A DNA stretch of 64,000 nucleotides from Apoda limacodes (lineage: Eukaryota; Arthropoda; Insecta; Lepidoptera; Limacodidae), in the NCBI GenBank assembly GCA_946406115.1, contig OX291548.1, forward strand, positions 7,490,373-7,554,372, written 5' to 3'. Each line of letters opens with the position of its first letter. Positions within the stretch are counted from its first letter, which is position 1. This document shows, in pieces, positions 9,401-18,579 of the stretch. The notes under the pieces were generated by a model. The model saw only the letters and a program-made list of their open reading frames with translations, had not been told where the DNA came from and ran no database searches. The position numbers and the translations under genes were made by a program.

Positions 9401-12208
9401 TTATAGCTTCCTAACAACTCGAAAACCATGAAAGGAACATTAGACACCTCCAAGATTTCTGAATTGAGCTGCAGTTATATAAGTTACCATCGACAAGCCA
9501 ATCAGTTACCTACGTACAATGTCCCAATTATGAGGCTAAATGCGGAAAACATACGCCGAACTAACTGATGTCCTTTTATCACACTTACTCGTAAACAGTG
9601 GCATTACGTGCAGGCAAACCTTTATTAGTCCCAAGGGCTTTTTATTTGTAAATTTTACTATTCCCCAAGCAAAGCGTGCATTTATAGAACCCACAGACGG
9701 TCTCACCCAGTCTCAAAAAAACACAAATATTAGTCGCATGTGGTCAGCACTCTGCACGAGCCTTAAGGCAATCAAAGGCAAAATAACTCATAGGTCAGTT
9801 AACCGTTGTAGAGAAACGACCTAGAGCTCAGATCATGATTTGGTTAAAGCATTAGATACGTCTCCGCATTGAGTTTTGTGTCGTTAAGTATCTGGATGCA
9901 ATTCAGACCCGTTGGTTTTGAAAATGCGGTCATTCAGCTTGAAACTGGTACGAAAATTATGTTGATATGTAATTCCAGATATCTCCTGTGGCGCGGTCCG
10001 AATTGTGTGTGGACGCGCATCACGGCGGCGACGCGGATACGCTGCGACTGGCAGAGTGTAAAAAAGACGAATCTGAACAGATTTTTTCGTTATCTTACTA
10101 CAAGGATATTAGGTATAGCTATAGTTTTGGGTTCCGTACATAATTTTTGACAACAACACACAACATTTTATCACACAACGCCATCGGGTCCCAAACTAGG
10201 CAAGGCTTGTATTACCTATGGATACCCGACAACGAATACAAATACATAAATACTTTTTTTGTCTTAGGAATGTGTTGTGAGGAAATGATACCCACGGCTA
10301 CTTCCTACCATAGCACCGCTCGTCATCGGCAGGGAATTCATCCTCACACCTTAGAATCTAAATGGTCACCTACAGTACGGTTTCAGAGGAATTCTTCCCG
10401 CGAACGCTTAAGTTGTTGAATGAGCTCTCTGCTAAGGTTTTCTTTAAGGACTACAGTATGAGGTTCTTCAAGAAAGAAGTTATTAGATTTTTTAAAGGTC
10501 GGCAACGTGCGAGTTACGACCCAGGTGTTGCAAGCGTCCATAGGCTGCGGTGACCGCTTACCATCATAGTATACATTGTTTTATATGTACCAAGACTCAA
10601 AACAAATAAATGTGCATCACATGAATGGCCCTGTGCGGAGATTTGTGCCCCTTTTTTAGCAGGCAAGTCATTACCCATTGAGCCACAAGAAGTATCTCTT
10701 ATAGTTTCGTTATATCGTACATCCGTCCGCATGCATATCAAAGCAATTTTATTTGCGAACTATAAAAGTCCATGAGGTTAAAATTGGTTGCAGCTATTTG
10801 AATTATTGTAAAAGCAATAAATGTATTAAACAAGTCTAGATTATCCTGTATTTTTCTGCCTGTCCTGTAAGTCAGTGGTTAACTACTGTTCTCCGTCTGT
10901 CTGTGTCCTGAAGAGCGGACGTTTGAGACATCTGTGCTTTCTTTGAGTCTTTTTCTAAATTTCTCAAGTGATAACACTGTTCATTCACACCACTGGCATT
11001 TTGATGAAGGAAAACATCTTGAAGAAACCAGCATTCAAAAAGACACCAGTCAAAAAGACACGTCTAGTCTACAATTGATGATGATGGACTAAATCAGCCT
11101 TTCCCTTTGGTGAGGCTAGGCCGGTGCCATAACAGTGATGTGTAAAGCTGGAAGCTATCACAGCCTAAAGATTCATTTCATTTATTCAGTCGGCCATAGA
11201 AGGCACCTAAACACAGCAATCGTGAGGGAGAGCAATCTGCCTAAATTATTTTTATCAAGATTGGTTCAGTGCCAAAATTTTGAATGTGCTGATAAATTTG
11301 TTGGTACAGAGTGAAGAGTAGAAAGATGTGCTGGGACTTGCCGGAATCGAAGTCGGGAAGTCCGATTCGTCTGTACAGCTGTCACCTCGGCGGGGGCAAC
11401 CAGCTGTGGAAATATGACACTGTGAGTCCTATAAAACTCATTATTATTATTTAGTACTTGGTTTTGCCCGCGAATTCGCTCGTGTAAAATTTTAAACATA
11501 CAGACAAATTAGCGGCCCTTTAGTTAATATACGTCACCCTCAAGGGGGTTTGTGAGGTATCGTTGGAAACCTTGATCATAGAGGTACATAAATAGTGGTT
11601 GAAGGTGACACACAATACCCGTTAAGTCAAGGCCAAATGGTGCGCATGTACACTCAGTCACATTAGTGCTTCAAAGGTTGTTTAATATCTGTATAACTTT
11701 TTTCAAGTGTACTTAGAAATTCGCCAGAGATTCGCGGTTTTCGTGTCAAATGAGGTGAGGTGCGGTGAGGGACCTTGAAACCTAATGTTCGTTAATCGAA
11801 CTGTACTTTTCAGCCCCGAACTTGAATTGTGTGAAATTCGAGCCGCAGAGTTCTCGCACAGGAAATGGACACATTAGCGCATTTATACACTTCATATGTT
11901 TTTACAGCGTTAGGATGTGTTTGAACTTTGGAGTAATATCAAATACTGTTTATTTGTGTCTCATGCGCATATGTAGTTAACATACTTTTAATCCAATTTC
12001 CCTACAGGAGAAAAAAGTCATACACCCATCAAATACGCAGAGTTGCTTAGACTGGAGCAAAACAACACAAGAACTTTTTGTAAATGATTGCGACTTCAAA
12101 AGCGATACTCAAGAATGGAATTTGGAGGAAGTAAATCAAGAAAGAATGAAAGTTTGGGAATTTCAAACGACAAGAGTCACGGGTCCCGTAGAAACAGTCG
12201 AAAACTGA
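309..12208 (+). CDS. Polypeptide N-acetylgalactosaminyltransferase, GALNT10/Pgant6-like (3' nine exons; 5' part outside window)
   Basis: Type II Golgi enzyme that moves GalNAc from UDP-GalNAc onto Ser/Thr of acceptor proteins, starting mucin-type O-glycans. Exons: 309-497, 1249-1426, 2261-2378, 4318-4428, 7995-8153, 8971-9033, 9979-10112, 11310-11421, 12008-12208. All junctions are AG/GT and keep one frame, giving about 420 residues to a TGA stop. Seen in order: metal-binding DSH in [27 protein letters not shown]; the Gal/GalNAc-T motif ending [19 protein letters not shown] with the expected metal-binding His; VWMDEY; then three ricin-type lectin lobes with QLW and QEW at the ends of lobes 2 and 3. 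The variants WGGEQYE, CKSFKWF and GNQLWKY fit GALNT10/Pgant6 better than other family members; the subfamily is from memory, not a search. The N-terminal anchor and stem are missing because the window starts inside the gene. It converges on Ten-m. Confidence 0.93.
498..1248. other. GALNT10-like intron between exons a and b
   Basis: AT-rich intron. The stretch about 540-950 is more GC-rich and looks like old repeat DNA, but I could not match it to anything else in the window. The short frames in it (532-807) show no family resemblance. Confidence 0.4.
1249..1426 (+). CDS. GALNT10-like exon b
   Basis: Acceptor CTTTTAG ends at 1248; donor GTGAGT is at 1427. The first two bases complete a Glu codon, giving [17 protein letters not shown]. 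The exon then encodes [23 protein letters not shown] and a Glu codon split at the 3' end. Family members run through this join without a gap, so no exon seems to be missing here. Confidence 0.92.
1427..2260. other. GALNT10-like intron between exons b and c
   Basis: AT-rich intron. It holds a short (GTAT)n-type run near 1980-1997 and a 74-codon frame at 1688-1912 with no recognisable domain. Nothing else stands out. Confidence 0.4.
2261..2378 (+). CDS. GALNT10-like exon c: Gal/GalNAc-T motif
   Basis: Acceptor AATCTTTCAG ends at 2260. The exon encodes [20 protein letters not shown] and then [19 protein letters not shown], the signature segment that contacts sugar donor and acceptor. It ends in phase 0 at 2378. 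The donor is GTCGAT, a weak form of the GT consensus, but the protein alignment leaves no better choice. Confidence 0.93.
2505..2700. repeat. Lepidopteran-type dispersed short repeat
   Basis: The segment contains AGAAGAACCGGCAAGAAACT followed by CAGCAAGGGCATTTCTT, which I recall as common interspersed sequence in moth genomes. Ends are unclear; it sits inside the hAT-like element. Class not determined. Confidence 0.45.
3410..3575. repeat. Repeat block with GCGAGGGATT-type internal units
   Basis: A short imperfect unit of the form 'tagagt/tagaatcc-gAgC-agCgagGGATT' recurs three times at about 3422-3510. Looks like a dispersed repeat with internal tandem units. Related wording (AGCGAA..., GAAGTGAAGCGGAGTATT) occurs near 5341-5380. 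Confidence 0.35.
4318..4428 (+). CDS. GALNT10-like exon d: GHIYRK metal-binding His
   Basis: Acceptor ATCATAG ends at 4317; donor GTAATA is at 4429; both ends are phase 0 (37 codons). It encodes [20 protein letters not shown] and then [17 protein letters not shown]. In the family, the His of GHIYRK is the third metal ligand. Confidence 0.92.
4429..7994. other. Longest GALNT10-like intron in the window
   Basis: Intron of about 3.6 kb, mostly AT-rich. It contains the truncated non-LTR copy at 5571-6005. The stretch 5100-5400 is more GC-rich, but I could not assign it. The rest (6010-7990) shows no recognisable feature. Confidence 0.5.
5571..6005 (-). mobile_element. 5'-truncated non-LTR retroelement 3' end, family X, copy 1
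   Basis: The + strand T tract at 5571-5587 followed by a ~420-bp GC-rich body reads, on the - strand, as a retroelement 3' end with a poly(A) tail. The body is shared with the copies at 18,580-19,560 and 31,231-31,699. Shared landmarks are CAGTTGGCTGTTGCAGCCAT, GGGTTGTCGCTCTCGGG and TAATCTCGCTATCCGG. I suspect an R1/I-group LINE 3' end, but this copy has no coding part that would show it. The 100-codon + strand frame at 5640-5942 is antisense to the element. Confidence 0.6.
7995..8153 (+). CDS. GALNT10-like exon e: end of catalytic domain
   Basis: Acceptor TTGATTCAG ends at 7994; donor GTATCT is at 8154; both ends are phase 0 (53 codons). It encodes [20 protein letters not shown], then RRP-type sequence, and CKSFKWF, the conserved end of the catalytic domain before the lectin linker. 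Confidence 0.92.
8154..8970. other. GALNT10-like intron between exons e and f, with an NRF1-like hairpin
   Basis: AT-rich intron. Its one structured part is the imperfect inverted repeat at 8414-8527. The left arm holds the palindrome TGCGCATGCGC (8431-8441), the right arm TATAGCGCACGCGC. It may be a small MITE remnant or a binding-site cluster. Confidence 0.4.
8971..9033 (+). CDS. GALNT10-like exon f: 21-codon linker exon
   Basis: Small phase-0 exon between acceptor TTTTTGCAG and donor GTAAGT. It encodes [20 protein letters not shown] plus His, the flexible linker between the catalytic and lectin domains. It is short enough that a gene finder could miss it. Frame and family sequence both require it. 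Confidence 0.88.
9034..9978. other. GALNT10-like intron between exons f and g
   Basis: Intron of about 950 bases. Open frames at 9540-9824 and 9869-10150 show no recognisable domain and overlap the exon in the wrong frame. Nothing else noted. Confidence 0.4.
9979..10112 (+). CDS. GALNT10-like exon g: ricin-type lectin lobe 1 (alpha)
   Basis: Acceptor AATTCCAG ends at 9978. It encodes [20 protein letters not shown], then [11 protein letters not shown] and [16 protein letters not shown] and the spaced Cys are the lobe-alpha landmarks. The donor is GTATAG at 10113, leaving two bases (AG) of a split Arg codon. The downstream intron holds the SINE/LINE nest at about 10,150-10,695. Confidence 0.9.
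10150..10695 (-). mobile_element. tRNA-derived SINE copy, interrupted by a LINE fragment
   Basis: The + strand tail half is at about 10150-10265, with TACCCGACAACGAATACAAA. The head is at about 10590-10695, where TCATTACCCATTGAGCCAC is the reverse of a tRNA-like A box. Both match, in order, the uninterrupted copy at 50875-51128. The piece between them (about 10266-10568) is LINE sequence in + orientation. Confidence 0.6.
10266..10568 (+). mobile_element. LINE 3' fragment (Jockey/CR1-like family Y), inside the SINE
   Basis: The translation contains SRERL and [20 protein letters not shown], closely matching the LINE copies at 18848-19437 and 51878-52156. It ends with the family's stop region, TGACCGCTTACCATCA, but the rest of the 3' UTR and the poly(A) are gone. 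Frame shifts are present. Confidence 0.65.
11310..11421 (+). CDS. GALNT10-like exon h: ricin-type lectin lobe 2 (beta)
   Basis: Acceptor TTGGTACAG ends at 11309. The first base completes the Arg codon, giving [18 protein letters not shown], then [18 protein letters not shown]. The QLW is the QxW motif of a beta-trefoil lobe. Donor GTGAGT is at 11422; the exon ends in phase 0. Confidence 0.9.
12008..12208 (+). CDS. GALNT10-like last exon: lectin lobe 3 (gamma), stop
   Basis: Acceptor CCTACAG ends at 12007. It encodes [20 protein letters not shown], then [20 protein letters not shown] with CLD and QEW, both canonical for a sugar-binding lobe. A tail of about 25 residues follows, to TGA at 12206-12208. 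Its Lys-, Glu- and Val-rich end does not match any motif I know. Confidence 0.9.
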   Translation, partial: EKKVIHPSNTQSCLDWSKTTQELFVNDCDFKSDTQEWNLEEVNQERMKVWEFQTTRVTGPVETVEN

Positions 12209-12758
12209 AGCTCTCAAGGCTATAGGGGAAGTTAATGACCAAGATCTAAAACGAGAAATCTATTACCAAATAGAGTTTACACCACCATCTACTACTTAGT
12301 AGTTTCACAGCACGCCTAAACAAAAAAAAATGTTGAATTTAGAATCGCTGTTATTAAGGGTTTTTGCTCCTGTCAGGCATATTATTCCAGTTTTTTTGAT
12401 GAAAAATAACCAAATTGAGTTAAACTCAGCTTATATACTTATCTTCAAACTTAGGAACTAATGCTATAGTATTTTAATGTTAAAATTATGTTGAAGTGAA
12501 ATGCTAGTAAATTATGAAAAACCTAAATTTTTTGTTGATTTCATTTTCAATTCATAAAAAAAGCTTCGTTTGTTGATAATTCACTAGCATTTTATGGATG
12601 AACTGAACGCTACACTATAACATCACTTTTTGTGAACGAAACCATAGCGCGATCTAATTCGACGCCAACGCCATCTAGTTAGCAAATAGGAAACATTTTT
12701 ATATGGTGGAAAATTATAACACATCTAAGTTATGACTTTACACGATTTTTTAACATAA

Positions 12759-12764
12759 AATAAA
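12759..12764 (+). terminator. Candidate poly(A) signal AATAAA of the GALNT10-like gene
   Basis: First clear AATAAA after the stop at 12206-12208, implying a 3' UTR of roughly 570 bases. It lies just before the foldback repeat at 12.85 kb. Position and motif only; no transcript data. Confidence 0.4.
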
Positions 12765-12851
12765 TGGGTATGTGTGAGTAGAATAATTAATAATTAAGAA
12801 GCAAGTGAAATATGCGTCGTTAGATTACACGTTGTTACAGAATGCGTTGAA

Positions 12852-13580
12852 GAAATAATAGTGGCAGGTGTACAACGGAAATTTCGCTCCAAAACACACA
12901 GGTACTTTAGAGCAAAACAATAATTTTGACCCGCAGTTCCTCAAAATATTTCCGTTATGGTTTCTTAACATCCAAAAAGTATTTAATATTTAACCCCCTG
13001 AAAGCATTTTGGAAAATATAAAAATTTAGTATTTTTTTTTGAATTCTTGAATATTGCAATGTGAGACGGTTCCTTAAACTTCAGATCTTTATGAGACTTT
13101 ATGTGAACTGTACTGTACACTGCTGCTTCTGTTTACTAGTGTTTTTTAAGTGTATTTAAAAATTAAAAAAAATATTAAATTTTAATATTTTTAAAATTGC
13201 TTTCAGGGGGTTGAAAATGAGGATATAAACTATCATTTAAGGTTTATATTAGAGAAAACTACTGAGCCGTCTTTTACCTGGAAGGGCCCAAACTTGGTAT
13301 GTTTTGAAAATACTTTTTGGATTTTAAGATACAAAGTAGCCCAAAGGTAATAGTGTGGTATATTTCTGGAACTAAGCCCTTTCTTTTGATATCCCACTCG
13401 ATGGATTTCTGAAAAAAAAATTTAAATCCCATACAAAAAATTGATGACACCATAACCCCCCATAACCATAACCCCCCAAAGGGAAATATTTTGAGGAACT
13501 GCGGCTCAAACTGTTTTGCCCTAAACTCTACATTGATTTGGAGTTTTTTTTTTGCGTACACCTACGGCTATTTATTTGAA
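12852..13580. mobile_element. Foldback (long inverted repeat) element
   Basis: Four blocks on the left arm return in reverse complement on the right arm in mirrored order. They are GCAGGTGTAC (about 12865) with GTACACCTAC (about 13557), CAGTTCCTCAAAATATTTCC (about 12937) with its complement near 13485, ATCCAAAAAGTATTT (about 12971) with its complement near 13305, and AACCCCCTGAAAGC (about 12992) with its complement near 13199. The right arm carries extra sequence, including tandem CCATAACC units near 13451-13476. No transposase. Confidence 0.65.
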
Positions 13581-14267
13581 TCATTTGAAGTAAATCCATG
13601 CAGTACTTTTTGAGTTTATCCCGAACATACATACAGAAAAACAGACAAAAATTCTAAAAACTATATTTTTGGCTTCGGTATCGATTGTAGATCTCACCCC
13701 AAGTATTCTTTTAAAAAAATATCCAATGTATAGATATGTGTTTTGCGACTATGGTAAATAGCGCTTTATGATAATGACACGTTTTAAGTAGCGAAATGTG
13801 TATAGTTAAATATATTAGGTGTAACACAGTATTTATGAAAAAATGATGTGCGTAAACACCTTAGATTATTTAATTTCTTTCACTATAACAAAAAAAAAAA
13901 AACAAAAATTCAAATTGAATTTCTTAATTGTATGACGGTTTTTTCTTTAATTTTTTCACGGTCCAGAAGGAAGTTCCTAACATTTATATAGTTTTTTGTA
14001 GGAATGTATGCACTGTTCTTGCCTGGTATTTTATTTGCATACAAATTGAATACTGAGTCCATTAAAATATTCAATATAGATATTTTACCCAAAATATGTG
14101 TGTCAGCCAATGAAAACGTTGAGCACCTTTAGAACCTTGTCATTTTGTTATACCGTGCAGCGACGTGATTTACAGTGCAGTGTCAACAGATGGCGTTGAT
14201 ACACAAAAAGAAAACTGTATGGTTTTGTTATCGTTTTGCAATTAAAACGGCAAATTAATCGGGTGTC

Positions 14268-14345
14268 TGACAAACCTCCGCCCCAACTTTTCGCAGCGGA
14301 GTGCAAGCAATACCGCAGCAAAAGTTAGTCCGCGTGTAGTTGTCA
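14268..14345. repeat. Short imperfect hairpin (possible MITE remnant)
   Basis: TGACAA and AACTTTTCGCAGCGG on the left pair with CCGCAGCAAAAGTT and TTGTCA on the right, giving a stem of roughly 30 bases with mismatches. No tRNA or known RNA features. Confidence 0.4.
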
Positions 14346-14413
14346 AGGCCACCTGCGGCCAACAACAGTAGTCAGTAGTTAGAAAAAAAAATCAGACAAG
14401 CTTCGAGTAGATT

Positions 14414-14611
14414 ACAACGAATCAATGACGTCATATGTAAAATAATACATGCGCAGAGCGCAAAATGGAATTAAATAAAATGTCGATTACCATAGTAGCA
14501 TGGCATGGTTACAAATGTGTCACAATAATTCAAGTTTTTAGTTGTCAACGATCCAGTGACGTCATTTGTAAAATAACGCATGCGCAGTGCGCGAAAAGGA
14601 GTCGAATGAAA
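14414..14611. promoter_or_regulatory. Duplicated CRE plus NRF1-like motif block
   Basis: Two related ~65-base blocks start at about 14414 and 14546. Each holds a full CRE palindrome TGACGTCA (14426-14433 and 14557-14564, 131 apart), then about 15 bases on an (A/G)CATGCGCAG box resembling an NRF1/Ewg half-palindrome. It lies in the intergenic gap. It could be a regulatory duplication or a tandem unit of a repeat. Confidence 0.35.
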
Positions 14612-15927
14612 TTGTGATGTAATAAAGTTCTAAAGTGCTCAACAATTACACAGGACGCACAGGATTGTAAGAATCAGAAAAAAATCCTTAACCGTTTTAA
14701 ATAAAAACTATATCTCGGAAAATCTATTTCGATTTTTTTTTTGTGTTGACTCCGAATGGTTTTATTTATTGTCACAAAAAATAATATTTATTATTATTTA
14801 TGTATTATGCAAAATAAATAAAAGTCATAAATTAAGATATGAATAGTAATAGTTAGTGGCAAATAGTATACTTGACAATCACTATAACATTTTTTTTATA
14901 TTATTATAATCATTAATGTTCATTGACGCCGAGTCATTAAAATCTTTCAATAAATCATTTATTAGTTTTATTTTTATTTATAAAATTGAAGGTAATTAAA
15001 GATTCCAATATAAAAATATTTTTTCAACAGCGACGAATTTCTTAGCATTCCCATGGATTCATTGTGATGAGCAGGGTCAATGGACCCAACACAATGGTGT
15101 TGCTGCGCAAGGCCCACAGTTTAGTGCAATCACTGAAAAATAAAAGTTAAATCAAACAACAAATAACTTAAGGTAGGTAGGTAAAAAATAATGTACAGGG
15201 AAGTTATTATATAGAGCCAACCTTTAGAATCATATATCATTTTATTTGAACTTTACGGCACGGTAGTTCGACCGATTACTCTTTAGTGTATCTTCTCTCT
15301 CCATCTCTAGCCATGGAGATTCAGCAGGCATTCAGCCTAAACATGGTAACCTAGCGAAGGTGTTGGATTGGGTCTAGCATTGGGGTCCTCTATTGGGGGC
15401 TAGAGTCAAATTACGACAATTGTCTTAATTTTGCTGTCTCAGTTTTTGCGTGCTAGTACTATCTCATTTAATATATAAATTAATACAACCATTAACATAA
15501 AAACGGAGGTGTTCGTTTTGTACGTGTGACTTCATAGAACAATAATATCAAAAGTTAATTGAACGCGCTGGTAACAAAACGGTTAAAGAAACCGCTGTTT
15601 TTTTGCCATCTGGAACGCAGCTATCATTTCCTGTCCACAATGTAGTGATACCTATCTAATTTTCCTATAAATATAAAACATGTAATGTATTACAGTTTAA
15701 AAGAATATCTTAACTAACGCAGTGGCTTATCGGTTGAGAGTGATCTCTACTAAACAACCTTAGGGAAATTGGAATAAAAAGCAAATTATTTATAATACAA
15801 GAGTATATGAAAAAGGTGCTTTACCTATTTTTAGAAATAGATTTAAAATTGAGTCACGTAGTTTTAGAAGACCTGTTTCACATAGCTACTTTTAGAGCAT
15901 GTTTCTTAGGTATGTTTCTAAAATTGA

Positions 15928-16127
15928 GTTTTGACGTGACAACGTCTTATAAATTGGTTTGCCGGGTGACACTTCAAGAAACTGCGTTACGCTCCGCTCA
16001 CGTTATGCGCTCACAATGAGAGCGAGTGAGAGGCACGCGCCCGCCTAAGAGCGAGAGAGACAGACATAAAATCATTGTCACGTAAAACTTTCGCCCGTAT
16101 ACCGACTTTACAGGCAACCAGTTTTTT
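15928..16127. repeat. ~200-bp dispersed repeat, copy A
   Basis: Nearly identical over its full length to 20385-20588. It starts GTTTTGACGTGACAACG and ends GGCAACCAG followed by a T run. Internal landmark: GAGCGAGTGAGAGGCACGCG. No reading frame or terminal inverted repeat seen; the T-run end suggests a short retroposed unit read from the - strand, but this is uncertain. Confidence 0.6.
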
Positions 16128-18579
16128 AGAATATTTATCTCAAATAGAAAATAGTTTTAGATAAATTTCAGTTATATTAAGGCGATTTGCTTTGCAAAAA
16201 CATTCAATTATTTGCAGATAAATTTACTTGTTAGTTTTAAGAATGTCTGTTATTTTTTAAACTTAATAGTCATTTGTGTTCAATTATTTTGTAACAGTTG
16301 CCGTTGTCTAATCTGTGAAACTTATGCATTTTATGACAGGGTCGTCTACACCCAACAATATAAAAATCACGCATTAAAATTTTTGTATTCTCTTAGATTC
16401 TCTAGATTATATTTTTGAAAGTAAGTCAGGTTATTGCATTTACTGAATTAAAAAAAAATGCTTTCTGTGTATATACTTATTTAACTTGGCGTTGTAGTTA
16501 TAAAATTATTGTAAAACGATGTGATCTACATATTCCTAAAATTGTGTTAATTTACAATTGTTGTGTTGAATCTATTAATGTTAAGATAGCTTAGGTAATT
16601 CCTGTATTTAATGTTTAGAAAAGTAAATCGACTAATAACTTGGTCGCTGATATCGAAACTATCAAATTAAGGTGCAGCGAAAAGCATCTCAGAGTAGTCG
16701 ATAAATAAATTAAACTGTTCGTACTATTTATTTTCGCGCACTGGTTAACTTAAAGTGACTTAGCAAACGCAAATCACTAATTTAACTATTCCTTTTTCCT
16801 ATTATACTGTAATTGCTTTGAAAGGCGTTGACCAAATGGCGCCAAAATACCGATCTACTCTGATAAAGAGTTGAGGCCGTCTCTGGTACTTATGTTGGTA
16901 TCAGTGCAGAAAATACAGTATTAAAAAAAAAAACATTTTGTTTTACAAGATAAGTTTCATCCATGTTGTATGTATTTAAAATGTCAGTAGTTTCATACAC
17001 TATTTTTTTCAATCCTAATTTACAGTGAATGTACTGTAATAACAGGAAATCTGGATGCACTGGTTTGCAGCCAACTATCCTATTTTATATATAGAATAAT
17101 ATTTTTAAGTGTAAAATAAACATTGTTTTTTACTCTGCAACTGGACTATTGTAAACGTGATTAAGATTATTTGGAAGATAGAATTTTAAAACCAATGAAT
17201 ATGTTTAATCGATTTCTAGAAAGTAATGAAGAAGTGAAATAAATAAGAAGTGTTTGTTAGTATTTTATGTAGTAGGTTTGTGTGGTTAAGAGTCAGTAGA
17301 ATAGAACATAAAATGTTCACTTTAGGTGGCCTGTAGGAGCTAACAGCTTGTTTTAGAATTTCTGCTAAGAGTGGTGTATTTGTAAATAATCGACGTACGG
17401 AGAATAAATTTTAAATTAGTTTGAAGTTTGTTAGCTGCTATTGGCCCCTTAAGTTTTGAATGCCGAATAGCACTGCATAATTTTTTGCGTAATATGATGA
17501 AGGCCGCGCCTTAGACACTAAATTAAAAACTTATTTATTACTAGTACATGGGTAATTGATATAGCCTGAAAAGTAATTATCGATTTGGAGAAGGTTATTT
17601 AAGTTATTTATCACAAACAGTACAAATCAATGTTACTGAATGTGCAATCAAGACGCCGACGAATATTGCGACTGCAAAAATAGTACTTCATGTAAACTTT
17701 AAACCACCTTTTAATGTTAAAAATATGTAAGTTGTTTACATTCGAACTTTAACGGTTTCAAAAGATAGAGCCGTTTAAAGGTCAGACAGACTTAACTCTG
17801 CAAATTAGGACTTCTGCGACTAAACTCATGGTTAAAGTTTGTAAACAAAGAACTTGTTAAATAAGAGTTTATTCCCTGCTGCGCGGCGCCACGTAGCGTA
17901 AACAACAGGAATGTCTGTGTGGGTTGCTTAACAAAATCCTGAGAAGGGTGTTTATTAACTTGTTAATCATATTATTTAAAACTATGAATAGAAAATTGTT
18001 ACACAGTGTTGACCTAGATATTTAATCCTTAATGAAATATCATTAAAATTTAATGTTTGTATGGGGCGCGCTGCGAGGAATACCATCTTAAGAAAAAGCG
18101 TTACTGTTTGGCAGAGAAGATAGTTAAAGTTGTATATCTATATGTTAGTTAATAAAACATACCTACATATCACTAGTTATATGTGAGCAATTGTTTCATG
18201 TAAATAAAGCTATTTTTGTACATTGAATGAATGATTTTTAATTTCATGATAAAACCTCACAATTTTACTTAGTTGAATTACAATTTAAAATTCGCCCGCG
18301 TAAATTTCGGTCATTTTCAAGAGATACCTACAGGAATTCCAAACCGGGATATTAGTATTTAATGTTATTCTCTTCTAGTCAACTAACTACCCATGTGTCG
18401 AAAATCAAGACACTAAGTCGCAGCATAGCTTAATAATAACACACGCGCAGCTGACAAGGCGCGACACTGCTATTTTGCCTCATTTTGTAGCGCTACCGAT
18501 CGGTACAAACATCGGGCGGTCGTGAATGTTGTATAGAGTGGCGTCTTTACTAGACTAGACTCTAGACTCTAAAGGATTC

